A stretch of 64,000 nt of DNA from Desulfovibrio sp. GTDB lineage: Bacteria > Desulfobacterota > Desulfovibrionia > Desulfovibrionales > Desulfovibrionaceae. The stretch spans positions 95,111-159,110 of the forward strand of contig JAIKXS010000065.1 of NCBI GenBank assembly GCA_024683955.1. Reading direction: 5' to 3'. Numbering within the stretch: the stretch's first letter is position 1; each line of letters begins with the position of its first letter. Below are positions 18,715 to 27,477 of this stretch, one piece after another. A program made the translations under genes and the position numbers. The notes under the pieces are model-generated. The model made no database searches. It was given only the letters and a program-made list of their open reading frames with translations, and was not told where the DNA came from.

Positions 18715-19512
18715 ATGCAAACCAAGACAGGCTTGAACCCCGGTGAAATTTTCATCAAGCGCATTCAAAATGCGCTTCTTCACCATGCCATTTCCGGATG
18801 GAGAAGACGCTCGAGAACCCTTCTTGACATCAATTGCGGGGACGGCTCCTTTTTACGCCATCTTTGGCACTCCGGCTTTGACGTAACGGGGACGGAACCG
18901 TCCTACGAGAACAGACAGGAGGCCGCGAAGAAACTCGGAGAACACGCCGAGATCTATGCGGCTTCGGAAACCCACCTTCCATTTGACGACAATCAGTTCG
19001 ACTGGGTCGTCATTCATCTTGGAAAAACGCCCCGGGACCAGCTTGAAAAAGCGCTTGAGGAAGCCGCCCGGGTCGCAGGGCACGGCCTTGCCGTCACGTT
19101 CTGGAACACTGCATCCCCCGTCCTCCTTCTGCACGGGCAAAAAACGAATCTTGGAGGCTATTCCTGGCTGCGCGTCAGACAGACGCTGAGACGGCTTCAG
19201 CCGGGATCCGTTACAACGTTCAGCACCCTTCTTTTTGCCTTTGATTTCTTCCGCAAACCACTTCCCAAACTCTTCTTCAACAGCTGGAAGACGCATCTGC
19301 CCCTTGGCGCCTGGACAACCATCAAACTGGACATGACGCCCCAGAGCGCCGTCACGCCGCTTCTTCTGCCGACAAACCTTCGCAAAATCAATAGTTTCGA
19401 ACCTGTTCTCGAGTATTGCGGAAAGAAAGAGATACTCTATCCTGCGCACAAAAATCCAAAACATCACCCATCTTCATTTACAACCGACGTGAAAAAAAAA
19501 TCACGGGACTGA
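18715..19512 (+). CDS. Class I SAM-dependent methyltransferase
   Basis: A 265-residue methyltransferase of the class I (Rossmann) fold. Motif I is LLDINCGDGSF (about 37-47), slightly divergent from the usual D-x-G-C-G-x-G. The acidic motif II is TGTEPS, and FDDNQFDWVVIHLG (around 90-103) corresponds to motif IV in Methyltransf_11-type proteins. The C-terminal third has no recognised domain and is basic. The substrate is unknown. It is a single gene with no operon partner and a gap of about 165 bases to the next gene. The ribosome binding site is modest (taggac). Confidence 0.75.
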   Translation: MQTKTGLNPGEIFIKRIQNALLHHAISGWRRRSRTLLDINCGDGSFLRHLWHSGFDVTGTEPSYENRQEAAKKLGEHAEIYAASETHLPFDDNQFDWVVIHLGKTPRDQLEKALEEAARVAGHGLAVTFWNTASPVLLLHGQKTNLGGYSWLRVRQTLRRLQPGSVTTFSTLLFAFDFFRKPLPKLFFNSWKTHLPLGAWTTIKLDMTPQSAVTPLLLPTNLRKINSFEPVLEYCGKKEILYPAHKNPKHHPSSFTTDVKKKSRD

Positions 19513-19678
19513 TTATGTATAAATAATAGAGATCAAAGAGAAAATAAACCGAAATTTTTATAAATAAGTTCATACAAAACATCAAAAAATATTCAAGAAT
19601 ACCGCAGTCTATACTGCTGAACAAAAACAGAACAAAACATATCTACCATAAAGCATTCGGAGATATGTGGGAAAAAAA

Positions 19679-20812
19679 ATGAATATTCGTGAAAAAATCT
19701 CTAAATACAAATGGATTCTGATCGGCACCATTGCTACCGCCATTATCAGTGTCGGGGTTGTCTTCGGGATCAATTACTACACCTACAGCAAATCGTGTGA
19801 GTACTCCTACGGAAAATTCCAGGCGGCACTGACCTCGGCCAATATGGCCGAACTTGCCCATCTTGTGGATTTCAAAACCATCTCCAGTCACCTTGCCAAG
19901 GAAACAGCAAAAACCTTTCCTTTCTACTTCGCAGGCCCCAATCAGGAACAGAAGATCAGCTATACCTTCCAGACCCATCTCCTCAAACTCCTAAGGCAAA
20001 AACCGGAACCAAACGACGACAGGCTCATTACCGATCCGGCCGTACTCCTGCAGAAACCCGTCTACGTCCTTCCTCCCGATGTCGTGACGCAGGTCAGCAA
20101 GAACATGACTCTCCGCAATCAGGACCCGCACTCCATCATTATCACTTCGCACTTTGACCACCCGCTCCTGAAGCACTCATTTCCCCTTATTCTGAGCATG
20201 AAGGACACGGGGGAAGGATGGATCATCAGCGACATTCTCAATGCTGCAGAGATTCTCACCGAATTCAGGGAAATTTTTAACCAACGCCTGCTGGCCCAGA
20301 AAAAACTGATCGCCGAAAAATCAAAACGCGTTGTCGACAATATGCACAAAACCATGGAGATACAGGGATGCACGGCCGACGCCGGCGTCATTTCCGACAA
20401 AAAGACGCTGCTTGTTGTGGTGCATCTTCTGGCAAGGAACAAAACGACCCTCACGGTCAAAAACGTCAACGCAACAACCGACATTCTTGACGCGAAGGGA
20501 AATGTCCTCCTCACGCGGAATCTCAACACCTCACAGCCCACGGGTCCAAGCGCCGACTTCTCCCACCGCTGGACAATAGAACTTGACGCCGCCTCCGATG
20601 ACGGGCAACGCATCCTGAACGCGGGCCCCCTCGTCTGCAGGGCAACGTGGAGGACCATCACCATGAGCAATTCAAGGGTCTACCATGCCGAAATTGATCA
20701 GGGAGAACTCGGCACCTGCAAAAAACATAAAGACAGGCATTACGAAGGCCTCTGTGAAATGCCCATCTTTTCCGAAAAAAACGAGCCGGTACAAGCCAAG
20801 GGCGGACACTAA
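19679..20812 (+). CDS. DUF2939-like membrane-anchored protein
   Basis: A 377-residue protein with an N-terminal transmembrane helix (WILIGTIATAIISVGVVFGI) followed by a segment (YGKFQAALTSANMAELAHL, then VDF) matching the DUF2939 pattern in which a short helix precedes a conserved Val-Asp-Phe. The remainder is soluble and probably periplasmic, with a beta-rich region after residue 240. I chose the ATG at 19679; a GTG four codons earlier is possible. Family function is unknown. It stands alone between AT-rich upstream DNA and a 437-base gap. Confidence 0.65.
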   Translation: MNIREKISKYKWILIGTIATAIISVGVVFGINYYTYSKSCEYSYGKFQAALTSANMAELAHLVDFKTISSHLAKETAKTFPFYFAGPNQEQKISYTFQTHLLKLLRQKPEPNDDRLITDPAVLLQKPVYVLPPDVVTQVSKNMTLRNQDPHSIIITSHFDHPLLKHSFPLILSMKDTGEGWIISDILNAAEILTEFREIFNQRLLAQKKLIAEKSKRVVDNMHKTMEIQGCTADAGVISDKKTLLVVVHLLARNKTTLTVKNVNATTDILDAKGNVLLTRNLNTSQPTGPSADFSHRWTIELDAASDDGQRILNAGPLVCRATWRTITMSNSRVYHAEIDQGELGTCKKHKDRHYEGLCEMPIFSEKNEPVQAKGGH

Positions 20813-21249
20813 CACCGTACGTTTTAGTCTGCACCTGTTCCAGGAAGTTTTATTCAAAACTTTCGGCCTTGTTCCCCTCCCGTCTGCGACCGTTCGTCAA
20901 GGACAAACACATGATGACAAGACAGGGCCGACATCAATGTCAAATAAATTCTCACATGCGGCAATCCCGTATTCCACGGGCCATGGCAGGCACCCAGACC
21001 GCCATGGCAACTGTGGTGGTTGACCTCTTGGGCTTTGTGTCATAGTCTTCTGATCGTGGTCCTTCAGGCGTTCGCCTTCGCTTGTTCCGGGGAGTGTCCC
21101 CAATTCCAGGGAAATGGCGCATCAGAGCTTTTTCAACCGCTCTTTTTTTTCGGTCACTTAGCCCCTGCTGCCAACTCCACAGCCACTCCTTCCAGACGCC
21201 AGCGATCGACAACAAGCATTCCGGAAACATTCTGAAGAAGGAGTCTCCT
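20813..21249. other. Intergenic, no gene seen
   Basis: About 440 bases upstream of the 6-phosphogluconolactonase gene. A minus-strand frame at 20952-21230 is open but matches nothing I know and lacks a ribosome binding site. Promoters for the downstream gene are expected but not clearly visible. Confidence 0.5.
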
Positions 21250-21999
21250 ATGCAGGGTCTTGTTCGCTCAATACATCTGTCTCTTCATATCCATAAAAAT
21301 CCTGCCACCATGGCCGAACGGGCTGCCCACATTCTGGCGGCGGCATGCGAGGAAGCAATTGAGGAGCGAGGTGTGTTCCGTATCGCTCTCTCGGGAGGTC
21401 TCACCCCCATTCCTCTCTTCCGTCTGCTTGCGGCCCATGACTGGGCTGACCGATTGCCTTGGGATAAAATGTCTTTCTTCTTCGTGGACGAGCGCTGCGT
21501 GGATCCAGAGCATCCCGACAGCAACTACGGCCTTGCCCGTCGTGAACTTCTGAGCAAAGTGCCGGCAACACATTTCTACCGTATGCGCGGAGAAATCGAC
21601 CCCGTGGAGGCGGCCGCAAAATACGAACAGCAGATGCGGCAGGAATTTGCCATCAATGATACTGCGTTTCCTCGTTTTGACTTTATCCTCCTTGGCATGG
21701 GCGAAGACGGACACACGGGATCAATTTTCCCCAATTCTCCAGCCATGGCAGAGCGTAAGCGCCTCGTCATCGATCAATATGTCCCGGAACGCAAGGCCGA
21801 CCGCATAACCCTGACTCTTCCGGTTATCAATAACGCACGATGCTGTCTCTTCATGGTCACGGGCAAGGAAAAGCATCAGGTGCTCTCCAGAGCCCTGAAC
21901 CTCCTTGATGAACCAAAGCTCCCTGCCCAGCATGTACATCCGACCATCGGCGATCTTATCTGGATCGTCGACGAAGCTGCGGCAACCGGCCACGATTAG
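21250..21999 (+). CDS. pgl: 6-phosphogluconolactonase
   Basis: A 249-residue DevB-type 6-phosphogluconolactonase, hydrolysing 6-phosphoglucono-lactone in the oxidative pentose phosphate pathway. The phosphate-binding ALSGGLTP is at about 45-52 and FFVDERCV at about 76-83. The conserved DFILLGMGEDGHTGSIFP is near 140-157 and VTGKEK near 200. The start at 21250 is set by GAAGGAG eight bases upstream; the frame is open further upstream but without signal or similarity. Glucose-6-phosphate dehydrogenase and gluconate-6-phosphate dehydrogenase are not adjacent. Confidence 0.92.
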   Translation: MQGLVRSIHLSLHIHKNPATMAERAAHILAAACEEAIEERGVFRIALSGGLTPIPLFRLLAAHDWADRLPWDKMSFFFVDERCVDPEHPDSNYGLARRELLSKVPATHFYRMRGEIDPVEAAAKYEQQMRQEFAINDTAFPRFDFILLGMGEDGHTGSIFPNSPAMAERKRLVIDQYVPERKADRITLTLPVINNARCCLFMVTGKEKHQVLSRALNLLDEPKLPAQHVHPTIGDLIWIVDEAAATGHD

Positions 22000-22230
22000 C
22001 CCGTATTCTGGGCATTTGCGGCAAACGCCATTCTCCTAAAAGAAAAATATCCTTTTTTTCTCTCGACACAGCGAAGAAAAAAACATATATAAGTACAAGC
22101 ACTGCATTTCCAATATTTTTATTTTTTTTATAGAAACTTGACTCCCCTTGCAGCCAAAACAAGGTATACAGGCCTGCACGGACATGTCTAGAAAGCGGAT
22201 TCTCTAGGGATCCTGAAGGAGACTTGACGC

Positions 22231-22404
22231 ATGTTGATGGAATCAGATCTCTTCAAAGAGGAAATACGCACCAAGGCCCCGAAAGTGGGCGAGGGCGTAA
22301 AATTCGAACGCATCCGTCGCATTACGGGCTATCTCGTTGGGACACTGGATCGCTTTAACAATGCCAAGAGGGCAGAGGAACACGACAGGGTCCGCCACGG
22401 CTAA
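22231..22404 (+). CDS. 57-residue stand-alone peptide resembling the NrdD C-terminal tail
   Basis: A short gene with a strong ribosome binding site (GAAGGAG, nine bases upstream of the ATG). The segment IRRITGYLVGTLDRFNNAKR, followed by AEEHDRV, resembles the extreme C-terminus of anaerobic ribonucleoside-triphosphate reductase (NrdD), where the sequence after the zinc site reads roughly RVTGYL...RFNxGKxAEExDR. The Cys-x2-Cys pairs and the glycyl radical site of NrdD are absent, so it cannot be a reductase. It could be a free accessory tail or an unrelated peptide sharing the motif. A strong terminator follows, so it is transcribed as a unit. Confidence 0.65.
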   Translation: MLMESDLFKEEIRTKAPKVGEGVKFERIRRITGYLVGTLDRFNNAKRAEEHDRVRHG

Positions 22405-22782
22405 CCAACCGGAGTACTTCTCCCAAATTTTTTACGAAAGTCCCGCCCATCTTCTGACCGGGGATAACGGGACAGAAAAAACAGTACGATACATATTAAA
22501 AGGCTTTGACGGTGAATGTCGTCAAAGCCTTCTTTTTTGCCCGTTCACAAACGGGACAACATCCCGGGAGCAAATCCCGGATCCTTCCACACCGGGGTCA
22601 GGTTCTTCGGGTCAAACAGGCAACACCGGGGACTGTCGGCCTTAACTTGCCGTGAACGGACCGCATCGGTGACAGGAGATACCGTTCCGCTGACTCCGCC
22701 AGAAGAAATTCCCGGTCGTTTTGCAAAAAAAACGTCTGAAAAAGGAATGGAACCACACCGTATGAACACGGGAAAGGAGCTA
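22405..22782. other. Intergenic, terminator then nothing recognised
   Basis: Apart from the terminator at 22500-22538 I see nothing I can name between the small NrdD-tail-like gene and the acidic small gene on the other strand. Confidence 0.5.
22500..22538 (+). terminator. Intrinsic terminator of the NrdD-tail-like gene
   Basis: The inverted repeat aaggctttgacg / cgtcaaagcctt (12 pairs, eight-base loop) is followed by C and six T. It lies 96 bases after the stop codon. Confidence 0.9.
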
Positions 22783-22974
22783 TCAGCGTCCAGCCTTCCG
22801 GTAACGCTCGGCTTCCTCTTCCGGCATGTCGCAGATTGACCCTAGCGGATCATCATCCATGTCGGAGGTATAGCTTTCCTCTGAGATTTCACATTCCTCA
22901 AGGTCCTCATCCTGATCGTCTTCCACGTGCTCTTCATAGAGAATTTCATCGAGATCCTGCTTTCCCCTGCTCAT
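22783..22974 (-). CDS. Small highly acidic protein of unknown function
   Basis: A 63-residue protein with about one third Asp/Glu (for example EEHVEDDQDEDLEE) and two Cys. No family recognised. The start has a good ribosome binding site on the minus strand (GAGGGGGGC just upstream). The gene is divergent from the 492-residue unknown gene that begins at 23161, and the pair could share a promoter region of about 185 bases. Very acidic small proteins can arise by chance in compositionally biased DNA, so this call rests mainly on the start signal. Confidence 0.5.
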   Translation of the reverse strand: MSRGKQDLDEILYEEHVEDDQDEDLEECEISEESYTSDMDDDPLGSICDMPEEEAERYRKAGR

Positions 22975-23160
22975 ATGCCCCCCTCATTCAACCCGGCAGC
23001 CATTTCAAGAAACCCAGGCCGTCCCCATCCTCTTTTCCCGGTTCACAGGAAGGGTCCGGGAGAACAGGTAAAACGACCTTTCAAGAAAAAGAGTTTTCTT
23101 TCTCCGAGATACGATATACAAATAACGACTCAATTGGCAACAGCACAAGGACGTATCGGC

Positions 23161-24639
23161 ATGTCAGACCATCCATCTCTTTCCATCTCCTTTCACCCCC
23201 CCCTTTCGGCCAGAGACTCATTCCCCGCCATCCACATGAAGGCCATAGCCTACATGCGGAGCCTTCTGGCCGACATCAAACGGGAACTGCCTCCAAAGTC
23301 ACTTGAGGTGACCCATCTCTGCACCCATCTTCGTCCTCACCTTGACGAATACATGGCCATGCTTCTTTTTGAGGGCTGTCTTCCGGAAGAGCATGCGGAC
23401 CTGCCCATGGAAGAGACCATTATGCACCACGCAACCGACGACAGCGAAATCAGGAAGAAATGGAGCACGGCTGCCGTATTCGGACTTGGTGGTGTGCAGA
23501 ACGGCGGCGCAGAACCACTGCTGATTTTTGATGAGCACGTCACCGAAGGAAAGGAGCACACGGCCTCCTCCGCTGTTTCCCTGGTTGCACGGACCCTCTT
23601 TGGACGAACGCTTCTTCCAAAAGGACTCTTTCAGATGCTTCGGGAAACCGATATCATCGACGCCTTTGGCGGTGCCCATCCGAAACACCTCGCCAACTAT
23701 ATTATGCGTATGCACGATTACGCCGCAACCGGACTTGCACCATTTCTTGATGTACGGGCGAAGCAAGCCATAGTTGAAGCCTGTCTTGTCGCCATCATGG
23801 CGGCCTATGCCGACGGGCTCTCCTTCTGGAAAGAACCTGTCTGGAAGGACAAGGCTCTGGCGTCGTTCGCAAGCCATGTCAGGACATCTTCCCTGCGACA
23901 GTTCCCGGGTTTCGATCAGGCGCAGGCACATCTTCTCAACAATCTTCAAAATTTCAGACAGCCCCACTTCCCGACCACAGGGCAGAACTGCAAGCTCACT
24001 CTTGCCCAGGGTACTTCCTACCGCATTTATCAGACGATTATGATACCGTATCTCGCGGCTCTGCTGCCCGAGGTATGGGGCGGAGAGACCGGTAACTTCT
24101 GCATGGGCATTCTCTGGGACAGCCGTCTCATCACTCAGATTCATTATACGCAGATTTTCCGCTCCCTTGAGGAACACTTCGGAGCTGAACCCGAGGATGG
24201 GGAGGTCTCTGACGATATCGGACACATTTCATTCCGAAAGGTGCCGACAAAAAGCGGAAATGCGGGACAGATGCCCTGGGTTTTCGAAATAACGCCCAAG
24301 CCCGGCATGTGCAACGGAAGACAGGCCCTTACAAGCTTCGTGCGCAAACACAACAACGACCGGGCCATCACCCTTTTGCGCAACACGCAGACAAAAACGC
24401 TTGTTGTAAGCAGGGGAAGCGGCATTCCGAAGGAACAGTGGGATGCCCTTGTCGACTGGCTTATTGAATGGGAAGGATCTTCGGATACGGAAGGAAAGCC
24501 TGGCTGCTGGCACATTGTCAAAAATGCCAACGGCGATCGCGCTGATTTTCTGCTCAACGGCAATGCCGCCCACAGATATGTTCCTGAGTCCAGGCTTGAT
24601 ATTGAAAAACTGGCCGACTGGGTACACAAAAACTGTTAA
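23161..24639 (+). CDS. Conserved-looking 492-residue protein of unknown function
   Basis: A large soluble protein I do not recognise. It is rich in His and acidic residues in potential metal-binding arrangements: THLCTHLRPHLDEY (about 48-61), MEETIMHH (about 82-89) and YIMRMHDYAATG (about 180-191). No signal peptide or transmembrane segment is seen, so it is probably cytoplasmic. The His/Asp clusters recall HD- or DHH-like hydrolases, but no full signature is present, and I do not assign one. The start at 23161 has AAGGA nine bases upstream; the frame is open to 22927 without support. It converges with the M15 peptidase gene, overlapping by four bases. Confidence 0.7.
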   Translation: MSDHPSLSISFHPPLSARDSFPAIHMKAIAYMRSLLADIKRELPPKSLEVTHLCTHLRPHLDEYMAMLLFEGCLPEEHADLPMEETIMHHATDDSEIRKKWSTAAVFGLGGVQNGGAEPLLIFDEHVTEGKEHTASSAVSLVARTLFGRTLLPKGLFQMLRETDIIDAFGGAHPKHLANYIMRMHDYAATGLAPFLDVRAKQAIVEACLVAIMAAYADGLSFWKEPVWKDKALASFASHVRTSSLRQFPGFDQAQAHLLNNLQNFRQPHFPTTGQNCKLTLAQGTSYRIYQTIMIPYLAALLPEVWGGETGNFCMGILWDSRLITQIHYTQIFRSLEEHFGAEPEDGEVSDDIGHISFRKVPTKSGNAGQMPWVFEITPKPGMCNGRQALTSFVRKHNNDRAITLLRNTQTKTLVVSRGSGIPKEQWDALVDWLIEWEGSSDTEGKPGCWHIVKNANGDRADFLLNGNAAHRYVPESRLDIEKLADWVHKNC

Positions 24640-25622
24640 TAATGAACCGCCGGTTCGTGCACGACGTCTGCAGAAGAGCCGGGACGAAACGAAGCGCCGG
24701 CATTTTTTCTTCTGAGCGCCTTACAGATGAGCTCAGGCCTGTATTCGAAATGCATGATATCGTATTCATGCCATTTCCCCCCCCAGATGAACCCCTGTTT
24801 TTCGAACGCTGACACGATGTCGGAAGAAAAGGTTTTCTGCATGGGATGGGAAGTGAGGGGACTCCAGCGCCAGTACGCAGCTCCCTTCTGCAGGCCGATG
24901 TCAAAGGCAATGCCGAAGGAATGTGCGCTCAGATGCGGCTCCCCGGCAATCCTGCGCCACTGGAAGGTGCCGGAACTTTTCAGCCAGGAACGCAGCGAAG
25001 GATCCTTGCCGCACTTTCCTTCGAGCTCCGCGGCCGCACGGAGAAAGGCCTCGCCGGCTTCGGGGACAAAGTGCCATTTCTGCCTCAGGGCATACACGGT
25101 ACGGATTCTTTTTTTGACGGCCGCAGCCGTCCTGCCGTACAGTGCCATTAAGAACGCATAAGGCCGTGTTCTGCCCGGGGCAAAGCCTTCAGGTGTTGCG
25201 GGCCTGTCCGGTTCCAGAGGATAAAGAACGCGCATGCTGTCTCGCACATCACTCGAAAGCACGGCGTTCTCAGGCAAAACAGCAACGTTTGGACCGTAAA
25301 ACACCCGATCTCCCGAGCGAAGAAGAAGCCAGAGTCCCGTGCTGTCCCGTTCTACCCGCAGGATGACCGGATAACTCTGCAAAAGACAGTCAACATTCTC
25401 CTGATCCTCCGTCGAAAGATCTGAGGGGAAACGGGGAACAAGCGCCATACCGGCCGTTTCTCTGCCTTTCGGCGAGTCCGCACGGACGCCTCCTCCGGCA
25501 GTCGTCATGGAACGGACCCCGGTAAGGGGGTCTGCGTGGGATGGCTTATCCAAAAACGTTCCGCAAAAAAGGGACACGCCCACAAAAAGCAAAAAACAGT
25601 ACGGTATCAAATGAGGTTTCAC
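24636..25622 (-). CDS. M15-type peptidase, exported (D-Ala-D-Ala carboxypeptidase-like)
   Basis: An exported protein of about 328 residues with an N-terminal signal peptide (HLIPYCFLLFVGVSLFCG). The C-terminal catalytic domain belongs to the M15/VanY-like group of zinc peptidases acting on peptidoglycan stem peptides. SAHSFGIAFDIG provides the first His and Asp ligands, and HEYDIMHFEYRPEL the last His with the catalytic acid. The N-terminal 150 residues have no recognised domain. The start is uncertain: GTG at 25622 (preceded by GACGGGG) or TTG at 25649. It probably trims or recycles cell wall; cleavage specificity cannot be told. Confidence 0.82.
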   Translation of the reverse strand: MKPHLIPYCFLLFVGVSLFCGTFLDKPSHADPLTGVRSMTTAGGGVRADSPKGRETAGMALVPRFPSDLSTEDQENVDCLLQSYPVILRVERDSTGLWLLLRSGDRVFYGPNVAVLPENAVLSSDVRDSMRVLYPLEPDRPATPEGFAPGRTRPYAFLMALYGRTAAAVKKRIRTVYALRQKWHFVPEAGEAFLRAAAELEGKCGKDPSLRSWLKSSGTFQWRRIAGEPHLSAHSFGIAFDIGLQKGAAYWRWSPLTSHPMQKTFSSDIVSAFEKQGFIWGGKWHEYDIMHFEYRPELICKALRRKNAGASFRPGSSADVVHEPAVHY

Positions 25623-25725
25623 GCTAACCCCGTCTGCTTGTCTCGGCAAAGATTGTCAGAAGCATTGCCACAATGCTCTGCCCCTGTTCTCAACCCATAC
25701 CGAACCATGATCCACCAACACATCC

Positions 25726-27174
25726 ATGAATAAGGCCTGGTCGTTTCTGCTTGTCACCTTTGGCTGCAAAGTAAATCAATACGAAACGGAAGCCATCCGC
25801 GAAGCGTGGACGGCTTTCGGAGGAAAAGAATGCCACCGCCCTCCGGATGCGGATGTTATCCTGATCAACAGCTGCGCCATCACGGCAAGAGGGGAAGGGG
25901 AGGCCCGGAGGGCACTCCTCCGAATGCAACGGGAAGCACCCGGTGCCCGTGTGATTTTCACAGGCTGTGCAGCAAAGCTTCTCCCGTCCTTTGTCCCGCT
26001 TAACGGGATGCCCAAACCCCTTCCCGATCTTCTCATAGAGCAGGAGAAAAAGGCAATCCTTCTTAATGATCCGAGACCCCTCCTGAATCTCCGCGGGCAG
26101 GGAGGTTCGCAGGACTTCTCGGAGAAAATCCGGGAGAATTCTCCTCCCGCATGTTTTCCAACAATCCTTCAGAAATCGGAAGAAGAGAGGACTGAACCCT
26201 CCTTTCACATCCAATCTTCGGTGCGCCGCCGTCCCGTCCTGACTGTGCAGGACGGGTGTACCCATCGCTGTACATACTGCATTGTGCCCTCCATGCGGCC
26301 CGTGTGCAGAAGTCGGGCCCCCATGGATGTCCTGAGCGAAGCAAGGAGACTTCTCTCCCAGGGCTTCGGCGAAATTGTTCTCTCGGGCATCAACCTTGCC
26401 CAATATGGAAAAGACAAGCCGGAATATGGTTCGTTTTGGGATCTTGTGGCTTTTCTTGAACGTGAGCTTTGGCCCCTCTATGGAAATCATGCCCGGCTGC
26501 GCATCAGTTCTGTCTCACCGGCGCAACTGACAGAACGGGCGATAGACGTTCTTGCCGCCTCCCGCATGTGCTGCCCGCATCTTCACATATCTCTCCAGCA
26601 CGCTGATCCGAATATTCTCCGCCGCATGGGCAGGGGCCACTACAGGGCAGAAGAACTTGAGGAAGCGCTAGAAAACATCAGACACTTTTGGCCAAGACTG
26701 GGACTTGGCTGTGATATCATCGTGGGATTCCCGGGCGAGGACGAAAACGCCTTTGAAACCCTGCTCGCCTTCTGTGAGCGTGTGCCCTTCACCTACGGCC
26801 ATATCTTTCCCTACTCACCCAGACCCGGTACAAAGGCTGCGGAATTTCCTGACCGAGTCGATAAAACGGTGCAGAAAAAACGGGCCGAACGCATCCGGGC
26901 TCTTTTTACAAAGAAACGTCAGGAATTTGTCCGCACACTTCTCAGCGAAAAGCCGAGGCTTCATGTCATATGCGATGAAAAAGAAGTAGCGCGAAAAAAA
27001 CTTCGCAAGGGTGTATGTGAATATTATGTATCTTGCTACTTCCCGCAAGAAGAAAAGAGGAGAGGCATTGTTCCGGCACGCCCCTGCAGGGCCTTTGCGG
27101 ACGGGCTCGTCGTTGAGGAAGAGGATTCCCCGGAATATATGGGAGCCGTTTTTCCTCCCCGTTACGAAGCATAG
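25726..27174 (+). CDS. mtaB: tRNA (N6-L-threonylcarbamoyladenosine(37)-C2)-methylthiotransferase (MtaB)
   Basis: A 482-residue radical SAM methylthiotransferase of the MtaB/MiaB family, which adds a methylthio group to t6A37 of tRNAs. The N-terminal UPF0004 domain supplies the second [4Fe-4S] cluster through Cys in FGCKVNQYE, NSCAI and TGCAAKL. The radical SAM cluster motif CTHRCTYC lies near residue 180, followed by GEIVLSGINLAQYG and the GCDIIVGFPGED segment. The C-terminal TRAM-like region is present but diverged. The distinction MtaB versus MiaB rests on the short N-terminus and the KVNQYET signature. Monocistronic. Confidence 0.9.
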   Translation: MNKAWSFLLVTFGCKVNQYETEAIREAWTAFGGKECHRPPDADVILINSCAITARGEGEARRALLRMQREAPGARVIFTGCAAKLLPSFVPLNGMPKPLPDLLIEQEKKAILLNDPRPLLNLRGQGGSQDFSEKIRENSPPACFPTILQKSEEERTEPSFHIQSSVRRRPVLTVQDGCTHRCTYCIVPSMRPVCRSRAPMDVLSEARRLLSQGFGEIVLSGINLAQYGKDKPEYGSFWDLVAFLERELWPLYGNHARLRISSVSPAQLTERAIDVLAASRMCCPHLHISLQHADPNILRRMGRGHYRAEELEEALENIRHFWPRLGLGCDIIVGFPGEDENAFETLLAFCERVPFTYGHIFPYSPRPGTKAAEFPDRVDKTVQKKRAERIRALFTKKRQEFVRTLLSEKPRLHVICDEKEVARKKLRKGVCEYYVSCYFPQEEKRRGIVPARPCRAFADGLVVEEEDSPEYMGAVFPPRYEA

Positions 27175-27477
27175 CAGCTTCTTGCTGCAGTCTTCCTCAG
27201 CTATTCAAGTATTCTTCTGTGCATGATATTATATCCACAAAAAAATACTATATCTAACCGTTTTACACATAGCGTCATTTATAAAAACGGCAAATTTACA
27301 AAAAAATAAAAGGCTGTCCGTAGATTACACTGCACGCAAAAGAATACTCATTATTCTTTTTTCAGCAGGAACGGAAACAACTAAAAAAGCCTCCGGAATA
27401 TATCCGGAGGCGTACGTTTGAACAAAAATCAACGGGGCCTTACGTAGACAGAAACGAAAAAGGACGCGTGTTTTTTT
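27175..27477. other. Intergenic, AT-rich
   Basis: Separates the convergent mtaB and carbamoyltransferase-like genes. The terminator at 27383-27411 serves the minus strand. No clear terminator for mtaB is visible. Confidence 0.55.
27383..27411 (-). terminator. Intrinsic terminator of the carbamoyltransferase-like gene
   Basis: A perfect nine-bp stem gcctccgga / tccggaggc with a five-base loop is followed on the minus strand by six T. It is 67 bases beyond the stop codon. Confidence 0.88.
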
